In this document: piece by piece, positions 49,262 to 59,350 of the stretch
How positions within the stretch are numbered: position 1 is the stretch's first letter
Layout of the letters: each line of letters begins with the position of its first letter
Source of the DNA: Takakia lepidozioides
Taxonomy: Eukaryota; Streptophyta; Takakiopsida; Takakiales; Takakiaceae
Assembly (NCBI GenBank): GCA_030704615.1
Contig: CM060731.1
Span: 54,730,221-54,794,220 of the forward strand
DNA: 64,000 nt
Direction: 5' to 3'
Position numbers and translations under genes: made by a program
The notes under the pieces: model-generated
What the model saw: only the letters and a program-made list of their open reading frames with translations
What the model was told of the DNA's origin: nothing
Database searches by the model: none

Positions 49262-49857
49262 GTGCTCTCACCCCGAGCGGTGCCCGTGACTGACCATACA
49301 CGGACTATCTTGGAGATTGGTCCATTAATGCAACCAGAGTCTGAAGTTTTGAATCCTCATGAGGCACCCAATCATATCACACAAAAAGCAGTCGAAGAGC
49401 GGGATCCGTGCATGCACTGGCTGAACAGACAAGCTCCTTCAGTTCTTTTCATTTGTTTTGGGACCCTTGCCACCATTCAGCACCACAAATCCTGGAGCTG
49501 GCACAGGGACTCGAAGCCAGCAAGCAACCTTTCTTATGGATAATGCAGACGCCAAACGCCGCTACTACATCTCCTTCATTGATAGCACCGTCCATCACAG
49601 AACTCCTCCCTTCAGGTTTTGATGAATGCACACAAGAACGTGGGTTATGTTTCTCTGGATGGGCTCCTCAGTCGCGTATTCTGTCCCATGCAGCCACTGG
49701 TGCTTTCTTGACCCATTGTGGATGGAACTCTGTCCTGGAGGGTCTTAGGGCAGGCATCCCCCTCCTTACTTGGCCAATTCAGGCAGAACAAATGCTAAAC
49801 GCCAGAGTAGTGCTGGATCAGAAGGTGGCTATAGAGATGCCAATTAGACCAATTTGA
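49262..49857 (+). pseudogene. Family 1 UDP-glycosyltransferase fragment with PSPG box
   Basis: The frame starts inside the protein (LEIGPLMQP, CMHWLNRQAPSVLFICFGTLATI). A frameshift near 49485 leads to ILELAQGLEASKQPFLWI, then the PSPG donor-binding box: WAPQSRILSHAATGAFLTHC, GWNSVLEGLRAGIPLLTWP, AEQMLNARVV. Trp, the HCGWNS core and the final Glu-Gln are present. The N-terminal acceptor-binding half with its catalytic His is absent, and the C-terminal end stops early (EMPIRPI). Such enzymes add sugars to small plant metabolites; this piece cannot. It directly follows the URM1 fragment inside the LTR element, so it is a second captured gene piece. I cannot assign a UGT subfamily. Confidence 0.85.
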
Positions 49858-50640
49858 TGGAACTTCAAGCTAGTCTTGGCCTTGGATTTCATGCAAAGAC
49901 AGTCACATTACAGCAGGCCACTATCAGTCCATAAGAAGAAGAAGAGATCATGTGACAAGACAAGTAGAAGATGCCAACATCACAAAATTACGAACCGACA
50001 CGTCCATTGTGTTGCAGGGTTCCAAGGTGTTGCAGGCAAACCCTTTCCCCTGATTACCATCCGTGCCGTGGCCAGGCAACCCTCTGATATCAATCAGGTC
50101 CCATAGAACTGGCAATGACTGCTGTAGACCAGTCTACTCCTGATACTTGTGGTCCTCCATTCTCTGATTCCTCCTCAACCTTTCGCAGATTGGCACCTTT
50201 CAGGTTCAATTGACTCAAGGTATCTCCTCAACTTTTCACGTTGAGGTGTTCTGCATTGACTCCCAGTGCGCCATGAAAACTGCGTCCAAGGAATTCTTAG
50301 GGAACCTGCAATGAATCGCAAAAAACGTGGGAACAGTTTTTAATGGCGAGAACGTTTTGGTGTTAAAAAATTAATATAAATTTAAAAAAATTATACAAAA
50401 AACCCCTCTTTGTTCTAATTTAAATGATTTAGAGCCTAATTGGTCATATCTTTGTCATATGAGCTCCGTTTGACACAGTTTTTGAGGGGATAGCTGTAAA
50501 AAGAGGAAATCTACCTACCTATCTACCTACCTATCTAAAAATCTATGGAATTTTTTGAGTGTGAGTGTGCTATGAAATATCCACAATTCTGTTTCTAGAA
50601 CCTGTTGTGGTCTACATGAGAGACAAATCTATGGATGTCC
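49858..50640. other. Non-coding internal region of the LTR element
   Basis: No gene is recognised. There is an AT-rich patch at 50360-50400 and a tetranucleotide CTAC/CTAT repeat at 50510-50537. Confidence 0.4.
50510..50537. repeat. Tetranucleotide microsatellite (CTAC/CTAT)
   Basis: About seven tandem tetranucleotides alternating between CTAC and CTAT. Confidence 0.8.
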
Positions 50641-50647
50641 TCCTTGT

Positions 50648-51397
50648 ATGGTTGGGGGAAAGGAGGACGTAATTGAAGGGCAGGTCTCTTCTCTTAGCCT
50701 GTGCACACAAGGGGACAAGATTTATGTTTCTCAAGGGACTCAGACTGACATGAGTGGAGAGCAGTTGGACGAGTTGATTGCATACTGGGAGTCAGGCATT
50801 AGCAGTAGACAACACACTGCTGTAGTTGGCATTGAGGGCCTCAATATTGCTTTGGACAATCAGAACTTTGTTGGAGCCAGCAGTTCTGCAGCTGTAGGTG
50901 AAATACCAAAGTGGGTGAAAGCTAGGCTTGGAACATAGCCAAAGATAGCCCCGGGGACCAAGGTGTTTAGCCACAAGGCCGTGGTGTACTGGAGCAGAGG
51001 AGTAGGAGCTACACAAGTTTGTGCAATCAGACATGATTGCAGCCGGACACGTTCTACACGGGGCAACCACGAGCGGGGGTTCATTAACAATGAAAAGTTT
51101 GTTCTGCTTGAAGGAGATGCAGTTATTCGCAATGAGGACACCCGCAACCGTCTCAAAGCTTTCGAGTTGAGAGACTGTCAGACCCTACCTTTATTTTCTT
51201 TAGTGTTCAGTGAGCGGGAGATAGGGGAGTATTGCTTTGTCTCTACCTGGCAGAAAGAGAAGGAGGGTTGGTTAGAGCGAGCTATTGTAGCTTGGGACAA
51301 GGTTAGTGGCAGGTTTTTGGACATAGATATACCTCCTACACCTTACCATCATGCAGAGCGAGGCACTTTGAGAGAAATCTGGCAGTTGATAGCATAG
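50648..51397 (+). pseudogene. Unrecognised open frame interrupted by one TAG
   Basis: Two segments in the same frame (50648-50938 and 50939-51397) are separated by a single TAG at 50936-50938. They encode about 249 residues. The first contains GTQTDMSGEQLDELIAYWES; the second contains a basic Cys-containing stretch (VCAIRHDCSRTRSTRGNHER) and ends with YHHAERGTLREIWQLIA. No family was recognised. It lies upstream of gag within the LTR element. It could be an additional retroelement frame or a further captured gene. Confidence 0.45.
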
Positions 51398-51976
51398 ATC
51401 AGGATTAGATCTTGCTTGGTCGGGCTTCTATTCTTCCCCTCCTCTCTTTACTATTTTCATTACTTTGTACTTGTAGTTGCCAAAGCCTCTCTTGGTGGAG
51501 GCCAGTCAGTCCGGGGTTTTGGGCTGGGTTATTCTGCAGGATCAGCATTGCAGATGGATTTTGGTGTGGGGGTGTTGATGTTTTGATTTCTTGTGTTTGG
51601 ATCCCCCCCAACACCTGCATGCTTGACTGTGCGCCATGTTGGTTTTGTGTAGGCGCTTGCTTTCATAGGGATTAAGCCGAATTTGATCACCGGTCAATCC
51701 TAGAGTATGCTGTCGGTGGTGAGGCTGGAGTGATGACCAGCAAGACCACCAGTGTTTCTTCTATGGTGAGACTGGGTTAATGACCAGCCAACCATAGGAG
51801 TTCTTGCGGTGGATGCAGGTGCAGATGCCCTGAGCCACTGGGATATGACCCTTAAACTGCAACAGGTGCCCACCCGTGTCACTATTAGAATTAGTACTAG
51901 AGCCTTATAGTGTCACGTGGGGGAGGTGCACATTGTGAGTGTCATCACGGAGTTACCCAAGGGTTTTGAGGGGAGT
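51398..51976. other. Probable gypsy leader / non-coding
   Basis: No coding frame is supported. It may contain the original 5' untranslated leader of the gypsy internal region. I could not identify a primer-binding site. Confidence 0.35.
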
Positions 51977-53376
51977 ATGGCTACAGGTAGTAACAGTGAG
52001 AGTGGGTTCACAAGACGAGGTATTCGGTTCAGACCACCTTCACCTCCACCCTCAACTAGTGCAGAGTCAGACATAGACTCGGAGGCTTCATCAACAGGTG
52101 TGCAGTTTCATTCGCCATTGTTGTGGGACGACATGGAGGAGATGTATAGAGCTACCAAGGGGCCTCGTAGGTACTCTGGAGCTGTGGGCACAATTGAGGT
52201 GGATGACTTTATCTAGGAGTTCGACAGCTGGTGTGATTTGCAGCAGATGCGCAATCCACAGCTGTTCACCCCATTCATGGCGTGGAAGGGACTGTTCCAG
52301 CATTTGGAAGGCCCGCCTATGGACAATTACCACGAGTTCAGGCGAGGACATGAAGCAGAGATTGAAGAGTGGAGCATGTATTGGTCACCTGACTATGTCT
52401 CCATTACTCGAGACGCGACCGGTAGCTGCATCAGCACCAATATCTCCCACTGCCAGCACTAGAAGTGGAACAAGTAGTGTCGGTACTTCTGCAGGTGGTA
52501 CCAGTTCAAAAGGTGCTACTACTACTCCTGCCACAACTACAACACATGTGCCTAGATTCAACCCGGTGGTGGAGTTCTTCCAGGAGTTGCGGAGGAACTA
52601 CCAAGGTGTACGGACAGAGAAGCTGCGAAGTTTGCACCAGCGCAAACCCAGTGAGAGCCTGCGAGAGGCATACACTCATATGAGGCGCTTGATAAGTGTG
52701 ACCCAAGGGGTTACTAAAGCTCAGGCAATCCAGTTCTGGTATGGAATTTTGGACAAGGAGATCAGGAGAAGGGTGCGGGATGCAACCCTGTTACAAGCAG
52801 CCCAACCCACGTTAGCAGATGTATTTTTGCTGGCTGAGCGGATTGAGCTCAACATGGTGGAGGAGCAAGTTGTTACCATTGGATTTGGCAAAGACATGCC
52901 TACACGAGGCGCAGCTGCCAGCCCACAGGCACAAGGGACTGCCCAACAGCGTGGTCAGGGGGGCAAGGTTTCCCAACCCAAATTTCATGGAGCTTACAGG
53001 GACCTCAGGTGCAGAGGCCATAGCTTCTTTTGCAAGCCAACAGCAACCAGGGGTGATATGTTGGACATGTGGAGGACCCCATGTCAAGAGAGATTGCCCA
53101 GAGAGTGGCAAAAGGCCGGCACAAACACAGCCTGCACAGTTGCAGTGTGGGCATTGTGGCAAGTATGGGCATGGAGATGCCCAGTGTTATGACTTGCATC
53201 CTGAGTTGCGCCCAGGCCAGTTCCAAGGGAACAATGGTGGCGGGGGGGGGAGGTGGACCAGCCCAGAGAGGACGAGGTGGCCGGGCACGCGGTGCAGGCA
53301 AGGGCAAGCTCAACATGGCCAAGGACGCGGAGGTCAGGGTGTTGACCAAGGCATGGCCAACGGCTTCAGCAGCTAG
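51977..53376 (+). pseudogene. Ty3/gypsy gag with two zinc knuckles (broken)
   Basis: The ATG at 51977 opens MATGSNSESGFTRRG and a Ser/Pro-rich leader. A TAG lies at 52214-52216 in EVDDFI|EFDSW, after which the same frame continues with the capsid region (FMAWKGLFQHLEGPP). Frameshifts near 52430 and 52985 follow. The capsid part PRFNPVVEFFQELRRNYQGV and the SLREAYTHMRRLISVTQGV stretch are typical of plant gypsy gag. Two knuckles follow: CWTCGGPHVKRDC (53059-53097) and CGHCGKYGHGDAQC (about 53147-53188). Gag would form the particle that packages element RNA; this copy cannot be translated in full. Confidence 0.8.
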
Positions 53377-53636
53377 AGCAGAGGGTCGCTGCCATGGCTA
53401 CAGCTCAAGTGGTACCGGCTCCCAGGCGGGATGGTCCACCTCCTGCTCCTGAGAGAGGAGATATGGGAGGCATGGGATTCATGTGCGGAGCAGCACTACC
53501 ACTAGAGCAAGTGGAGTCTGCTGCAGCCGTGACTCGAGGAGCAGCACGAGTTCCTGAGCCACGAGGTGCAGAGGTGGAGTTGGATCCACAGCGTGGGGAG
53601 GCAAGCCGTTAGGCGAGGCTTCCTCAGTCATTCACA

Positions 53637-54494
53637 TTGGCGGAGACAGTGTCGACGCCATCCATGGCACCTAGTTCTCGCCCGACTGTTACCGAGGCGG
53701 AGGTTACTATGCCATTGGGGAGAGCTACACGTGCATCACTGACACCTGCTACCAAGGCTAGTGCAGCCGGTGTGTTATTGGGGGCAGCCACCTCTGTGTG
53801 TCAAGCCCCACTGTTTTTGGCAACCATGATTGCGACGTCGGGGGTAAGACCAGCTGCAGTGTTCAGACTAGCAGCAACACTCTGTGAGAGTGGGGAAGTC
53901 ACTTCATCTTCTGCGGAGTTACTAGAAGGTGTAGTGGTAGAGGGATCCTCGGATTTGAGGGTCAAGACTGCCACGGCTGCGCCATGGCAAGTTGCAGCTG
54001 CCAGGTTGACGGAGCTGCCAGCTAGGCCAGCCTTTGAGCGCGCCATGGTGACACCTGGAGTTGTCTTGTTAGACAACCAGGATGACATTTTCTCTTTGAG
54101 TGGACCGGCAGGCAAGAAGTACCGGCCACTGCGGGTCTTGTTGGACTCGGGAGCTCAGCCACTGATGTTGGGTAGAGCTGCTATTGCAGGTTTGGGCCTC
54201 ATGGAGGCAGATATGGAGCATTGTCCTTTCCAGATACAGACATCTCTGGGAGGATCAGAGCAGGCTCGGGGCATGACACGGCATGAGTTGGCCATTAGAT
54301 TGCAGCCGGATCATCCTATAGATGGCTCAGTGATGCGAGCCAAAGCCATTGTGACAGACGCGGTCTCTTACGATGTCCTCGTTGGTGGAACAGTGTTATA
54401 TCCCATGGGCTTCACCCTGGACTTTTGGGAGGAGTCAGCATCTATAGGCCTGGATGGCAGTCAGGGGATGGTCGTCATGCACAGCTCCCTGTGA
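53637..54494 (+). pseudogene. Gypsy retropepsin (protease) region
   Basis: A 285-residue open frame. The first half is Ala/Thr/Ser-rich linker. From about 54040 it becomes a retropepsin-like fold with the catalytic triplet in RVLLDSGAQPLMLGR (54135-54180) and a later hydrophobic segment YDVLVGGTVLYPMGFTLDFW that fits the second half of the protease. This would cut the polyprotein. The frame ends at a TGA at 54492; the next domain is in other frames. Confidence 0.7.
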
Positions 54495-54805
54495 CATTCA
54501 TTGGGGGTATTGCGGCTGCCCAGCGGGGCAAGATGCCAACACTAGCCACCTTTACAGCTGCAGTTAGTTGGCCTGGAGAGTTGCTGGAAGGCAATGCCCA
54601 TGCAGAGGATGTGTCACCTTCAGCAGAGCAGGATGACATGCATGGTACGGCGGAGTTGCCTGCCATGGTTGCTCACACTCCATTGTGGGGTACGAGCAAG
54701 GATTTGCAGCAGGCTGCTGATGGACGGGTGCAACAAGCCTGGGTAGAGGCCTTCGTACCGTCAGGAGAAGAGGAGAGTGGGTGATGCACTAGGACCACCT
54801 CAGTT

Positions 54806-55800
54806 GTGCCATTGGATACCACACCTCTTGTGTGGCAGTGCCCGGATGAAGGCATATGCCTTCTGGACTTGTTTGGCGGGATCAGCACTGGATTGGCTGC
54901 AGTGCTGCAGGCAGGTGTACGAGTTCGACGTTACCTGTATGTGGAAAGGGATGAGATTGCACGACGCGTCTCACTACGCCATGTTGCTCAGTTGGTACAG
55001 CAGTACCCTGATTTGTTGCCAGTGTCTGCAGTTCGTGAATACCAACAAGCCTTGCCAGCAGACATTTCGTTGCTGGGGGCGCAGGATTTGGAGCAGGTTG
55101 GCTCCATTGATCTGGTAGTGGCATGTTGGCCCTGCCAAGGGCATTCATCAGCCGGGCCATGGCAATGGATTGCGAGACTCTGAGGACGGGTCCTGTTTTG
55201 GTAGATGGTGCGGGTTTTGCGCCCTCACAGTTCATCAAGCTATATCTCCAGCATACATCTTGGAGAATGTGCCACTGATGGTGATTCTCGGGCCAGGGTG
55301 ATCGCCAGTGTGCATCAAGTCCGGTCGTGGCTTGGGTCAGCAGTGTTTGTTGGATGCAGCTGCAGTTGGGTCACGAGCTCATCGTCCAGGCTATGGTGGC
55401 CTAACTTGTTGCCACCCGCACTGCTCAGCGTGCATTTGATGGGGTGCAGCGACCAGCACACCTCACAGTGGATAGTCATTTTGGGACACCGGGAGGCAGT
55501 CTTCAAAGTGTTAGACACGACGACCGTTCGCCCTTGGCAGTGGTCCACATTGGGTCAACCACGAGCAGCATTACCTACACTGCTCACTTCCCAGTGATCC
55601 CATGCTTTTCGGGATGGTGGGACCTGGCCTCTTGGTGGGATAGCCAGTGCAACAATTAGTGGAGCCCAATGCTGAGAGCGCGAACGGGCATGGGTTTTAC
55701 CACTAGTACCGTACGGCGGTGCCATCTCTTTCTGAGGCATCCCGTCGTCAGGTGTTGGGCGAGCAATGGATCCTCAATTGCTTGACCTGGATTATTTAGG
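54806..55800 (+). pseudogene. C5 DNA cytosine methyltransferase-like domain inside the gypsy pol
   Basis: Between protease and RT, the frame carries the ordered motifs of a C5-methyltransferase. Motif I is LLDLFGGISTGLAAVLQAG (about 54858-54915). The motif II region is YVERDEIARRV. Motif IV is VVACWPCQGHSSAG with the catalytic Pro-Cys (about 55110-55155). Then come GLRDSEDGSCFG, motif VI LENVP (about 55258-55274), the motif VIII region GSRAHRP (about 55368-55388) and a motif X-like RRQVLGEQW (about 55735-55765). SRAHR after a small-residue stretch is most like the Dnmt3/DRM side of the family. From about 55155 onward the frame shifts several times, so it is decayed. As recalled, methyltransferases have been reported in a few eukaryotic retrotransposons, including some in a charophyte alga. 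A role in methylating element or target DNA is inference. Confidence 0.75.
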
Positions 55801-56329
55801 TTTTGGTGCTATGCTGGCAGCGCAGAGTACGAGTACACTCCCCTTGATGGTCTCCTTGCCTACCACCGGACGGTACAAGCAGCGAGTGGGGGCGAGCATG
55901 GTGTAACGCCGAGGTGCAGGCCGCATCCATGCCACGTGGGAGGTGCTCGAGGTTCAGAATGAGTTGGCAGCCAAGGCGGCGATGATGGATCAGGTTGGGG
56001 ATTTTTCTCGGGTTGAGGAGGTCTCAAGGATGGGATGAAAGGGCAGGGTGAGACATTGTCACTGATAGAGGAGGCAGTGGTCACTGCTCAAGAGGTTGCA
56101 GCATAGCAACCACGGGACGCGTCTTCTACCTCTAAAGCATGCTGGACTCAAGGTTGCAGCACGGAGGACAACTGGGAGCCTGATGTTGGACCTATAGTCA
56201 CCGGAGCGAGAGACGACGTATACGGCGGTTCTTGAGGGCTTACAGGAACTGCTTTGCCTTCAGTTTGAAGGACTTAGGAGCACTGAAGGGTCAAGAGATT
56301 CGATTGCATTGCTGACTTGAGTTGGCTAC

Positions 56330-57100
56330 TGGACACGCCATCTTTTGGAGCCCTATAGATACAGTGACATGGAGAGTCCGGGAATTCAGATGAGAACTCA
56401 GGACCTTTGGGAGGCTGGTTTGGTGGAGCTATCTCTGAGGGAGATATGCTTCAGCCACAGTGATGCCAACCAAGAAGGTCTATGGGCATTGGGACGGAGA
56501 GACTATGATGCGGTGATTATCGGCCGGTAAATCGATCAGACGCACGTCCGATAGGTATGCCATGCCGACACCAGAGGAAATCTTTGATGCATTAGGCATG
56601 CCAAGGTCCTTTAGCACTTTGATTTACGATCCGGATATCACCAGTTTCCGATCAAGGAGGCGGATAATAAGCAGAAGACGACATTCTGGGGGATCAATGA
56701 GCACGGGAAGGATTGCCTATACCAGTGGCGGTTCTTACCATTTGGGCGTAAGAACGCTCCGGTAGAGTTTCAGAGAGTCTCGGACAGGATTCTGCAGGGG
56801 TGGAGTTTGCTCGGTGGCTACATAGATGACATGCATCATCTTTAGTGCACGGTGGAGGAGCATGAGAGACACCTTCAGGTGATATTTGAGAGCGCTTTAG
56901 GGCGCACGATTGAAGTTACATCCGGGAAGTGCAAGTTTTTTCACAACCAAATTGGGGGAGTATCTGGATCACATGATATATCCTGGAGGATGGGGTACAG
57001 TAGACTAAGGTAGAGTCCATTGCACAGATGCCACGCCCCACGGATGTGAGCCGAGTTCGAGCTTTCATTCATGGGATTAGCAAACTATTATAGACGTTTG
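56330..57100 (+). pseudogene. Gypsy reverse transcriptase (broken)
   Basis: Pieces in several frames give the expected order. They are an N-terminal stretch near 56360-56440 (GLVE), a YAMPTPEEIFDALG block at about 56555-56600 and a GYHQFPIKEADNKQKTTFW-like block at about 56630-56690. Then come RFLPFGRKNAPVEFQRV (about 56730-56780) and the catalytic YIDD (about 56818-56830) followed by a stop. Frames change near 56520, 56620, 56720 and 56960. It is clearly a Ty3/gypsy RT and cannot make enzyme. Confidence 0.8.
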
Positions 57101-57229
57101 TTAAGGGATTTAGTACCATTGCAAAGGCTCTAACCAAACTGACCAAGGTGGACCAGAGTGGTAGTGGAAAGATGAGCAAGAACAAGCACTTTCAAGAGCT
57201 CAAAGAACCGGGTTGACCACGTCCTTTTC

Positions 57230-57600
57230 AGCTGCATACAGAGGGGCGCATGCTTTGGAGTGGTGCTCACACAGAGTGGTGAGGTGGATGATGAGGGAAG
57301 AGAGTTGTAGTGGCTTATGCTAGTCGCTCGAACAACGCTGCAGAGGCTAAGTATAGCTCATATGAGGGAGAGTGCTTAGCTGCAGTGTGGGCCGTGGCAC
57401 ACTTCAGGTGCTATCTATATGGCAATCTCTTCACCCTTGTCACGGATCACCAGCCACTCAAGTGGTTGATGGAGTCAGACAAGCTTACGGGGAAGCTTGC
57501 ACGGTGGCACTCATACTTCAAGAGTATGACTTTCAGGTTGTGCATCGACCGGGTTTGGTCAATCGGGATGTAGATGGGTTGAGTCGCAATCCATGCACGA
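57230..57600 (+). pseudogene. Gypsy RNase H domain
   Basis: VVAYASRSNNAAEAKYSSYE, GECLAAVWAVAHFRCYLYG and LVTDHQPLKWLM (57310-57480) are the hallmark Glu- and Asp-bearing blocks of Ty3/gypsy RNase H. They are in one frame, with a shift near 57550 before the linker to integrase. The first catalytic Asp region (about 57235-57260) is degraded. Confidence 0.85.
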
Positions 57601-57625
57601 GCCAGCAGGATGACACTGGAGCTCG

Positions 57626-58383
57626 GTGGCATGTGAGACGGACGAGGAGATGGTGCCCGGATGGCATGCATCTGCATTTCTGTGTATCTTGGCAGCAGAA
57701 GGCCAGGTTGGACCTGCAACAGGGATGACTGTAGATCAAGTGTTTAAGGACCCTGATGCCAGCAATGAGCAAGGTGGCGCCACAGATATACATGAGGATT
57801 CAGCTGTGTTGGACTACCTCCGCACTGGAGACACGGCAGCGACTGTGAATGCCAAGGAGAGGGATCGGATCCTACAACGAGCCAAGAGGTTCAAGTGGGA
57901 GGGGACACACCTGCTCCGAGTGTGGGAAGATGGTCGAGTGAGGATTGTGCCTCACCCAACCCGGCGGGCACGGTTAGTACGGCATGCCCATGAGGAGTTG
58001 GGGCATTTTGGGATGCGACGCACTCATAGTCTATTGCAGGGGCAGTATTGGTGGCGTGGTATGCACACAGAGGTGTGCAACAATTTGTGGCTAGGTGCAT
58101 GGTGTGTGACAGGGTGCGTGCTTCATTCAAACGCCCCTACTCCACAATTGCACCTCTTCCGATCATGGGATTGGGCTACAGGTGGAGTCTTGACTCGCAG
58201 GGCCGTTGCCACTGACATGCGCCCACAACAAGTACGTGTTGGTGATGGTGGAGCACTTCTCTAAGTGGATCGAGTTGGTTCCATTGCCTGATAAGGCTAG
58301 TGAGGGAGCTGCATATGCATTCTTGGATTGTGTACTTAGCCGATTCGGTGCTCCAGCTGAGGTACTCACGGACCAAGGGAGAC
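57626..58383 (+). pseudogene. Gypsy integrase, truncated after the second catalytic Asp
   Basis: The frame contains RLVRHAHEELGHFGMRRTHS and YWWRGM. After frame changes come the CMVC-like cysteines (HHCC zinc finger, about 57980-58115). The core follows: WSLDSQGPL (first Asp, about 58180-58205) and RFGAPAEVLTDQG (second Asp, about 58345-58380). The sequence then breaks off at about 58383 into LTR sequence, so the catalytic Glu, the C-terminal domain and any chromodomain are missing. This integrase could not have carried out the young insertion seen here. Confidence 0.85.
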
Positions 58384-58432
58384 GTAGTTTGGACAGCGAT
58401 GTAGTTGTGTAGCGATACGTATGCGCACGACA
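58384..58432 (+). repeat. Partial LTR (last 49 bp) fused to the integrase
   Basis: Identical to the end of the full 3' LTR at 58823-58871. The integrase coding sequence joins it at a shared GTAG. It is followed by two bases (GC) and then the full LTR. Confidence 0.8.
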
Positions 58433-58434
58433 GC

Positions 58435-58871
58435 TGTCAAGTTAAATAAACACAGTGTGAAACTAACTAGAATAAATCTAGTTATTTGTATTTAACACTT
58501 GGATTTAGTTCAAGTGTTAAGTCAGGTGTCAAGTTTAGTTTGACACCTGAACCATCTTATGTTCACGAGAGCGTCAGTCGCGCAGCTCATCTCTCTCGAG
58601 TTGAGCCTGCACGACCGAGCTCCTTCACCATGTAGAATCTGAGTGTGCTTATGAAGGGAGAATAGGTTGTTGTGGGGTGGAGTCCCCATAGCTTGGGGTG
58701 CCCCTGGCTCGACTACTATGCTAAAGAGTGATGGTGTTGGTTTTCATGTTTCTTGTGTCAACAGTGTGTTTTTAGTTTTCAATCATTGTGGCAGACTACT
58801 TTATTGTGCATATATGTGTGGTGTAGTTTGGACAGCGATGTAGTTGTGTAGCGATACGTATGCGCACGACA
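58435..58871 (+). repeat. 3' LTR, full length (437 bp)
   Basis: Begins TGTC and ends GACA, forming short inverted termini as expected for LTRs. Immediately outside is AGGG, which matches the four bases before the 5' LTR. The first 351 bp match 48087-48437 with one difference. It defines the true LTR length and shows that the left copy is truncated. Confidence 0.8.
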
Positions 58872-59350
58872 AGGGCCTTCTCTGCGTGGTCTGCAGAAAC
58901 AAACATGAAAGAGTAGAACCCACGCCCAAGGGGAATGCAGAAGTGATGCGTGAGCCCCCCTTCAGGGCCGAGATGCTTGAAAGCCCATTGTCTTGCCCAG
59001 TGCCTATCCCTTGCACGGCCAGGAAAGTGGACCAAGATCCTAGTATCTTTTAGCAGATGGGAGTGCTCTCTAACCAGTTCCATGTCGATATGGAGAATCG
59101 GTCGATTGTCATCAACCACCCCCGCATTTTCACTCCACAGCTGGAAGTCATCTAAGGACGGGTCGAAAGCTGAAGAAGGGCCAAAACCCAGAACCCCAGA
59201 GCCGTTATGTGCCCTGCGATCCATTTACACATTGCGCTCTACCTTCTCATTGCATCTAGAAGGTCCAGCCTGTTTTTGCCTGTCATCCCTTCTAACCTCT
59301 CTTCTGGTATCCCTTCTGAATTGAGGCGCCGCTGAAACAAAGGAAGCCAT
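58872..59350 (-). pseudogene. LINE ORF1 N-terminal half (DUF4283-like)
   Basis: The ATG at 59350 (MASFVSAAPQFRRDTRRE) opens the frame. A stop at about 59226 interrupts it, after which the same frame continues (MDRRAHNGSGVLGFG, LWSENAGVVDD, FMFVSADHAEKAL). The last block is the conserved DUF4283 segment of plant L1 ORF1. The frame is cut at 58872 by the LTR element and resumes at 48086 on the same strand. Confidence 0.7.

Larger units (their letters stand above)
48087..58871 (+). mobile_element. Chimeric LTR retrotransposon (Ty3/gypsy) with captured host gene fragments and a methyltransferase domain
   Basis: The element begins TGTC and ends GACA, and is bordered by AGGG on both sides (48083-48086 and 58872-58875). 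It sits inside LINE ORF1, whose frame resumes across it. Contents in order: truncated 5' LTR, URM1 and UGT fragments, an unknown frame, gypsy gag, protease, DNA cytosine methyltransferase-like domain, RT, RNase H, truncated integrase, partial LTR, full 3' LTR. The shared 351 bp of the LTRs differ at one base by eye, so insertion was recent. The gag-pol region has many stops and frameshifts, so it must have been mobilised by proteins from elsewhere, or its interior changed by recombination. Confidence 0.8.

Noticed and set aside
48732-49301. A 189-residue minus-strand frame over the URM1 region
   Set aside because: It is the shadow of the URM1 fragment, whose plus-strand translation has clear family motifs.
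48087-58785. LTR length of 351 bp ending at CAATCA on both copies
   Set aside because: The bases outside would not form a target duplication, and the LINE frame resumes only at 58872. Ending at GACA (58871) gives AGGG on both sides and matching TGTC/GACA termini.
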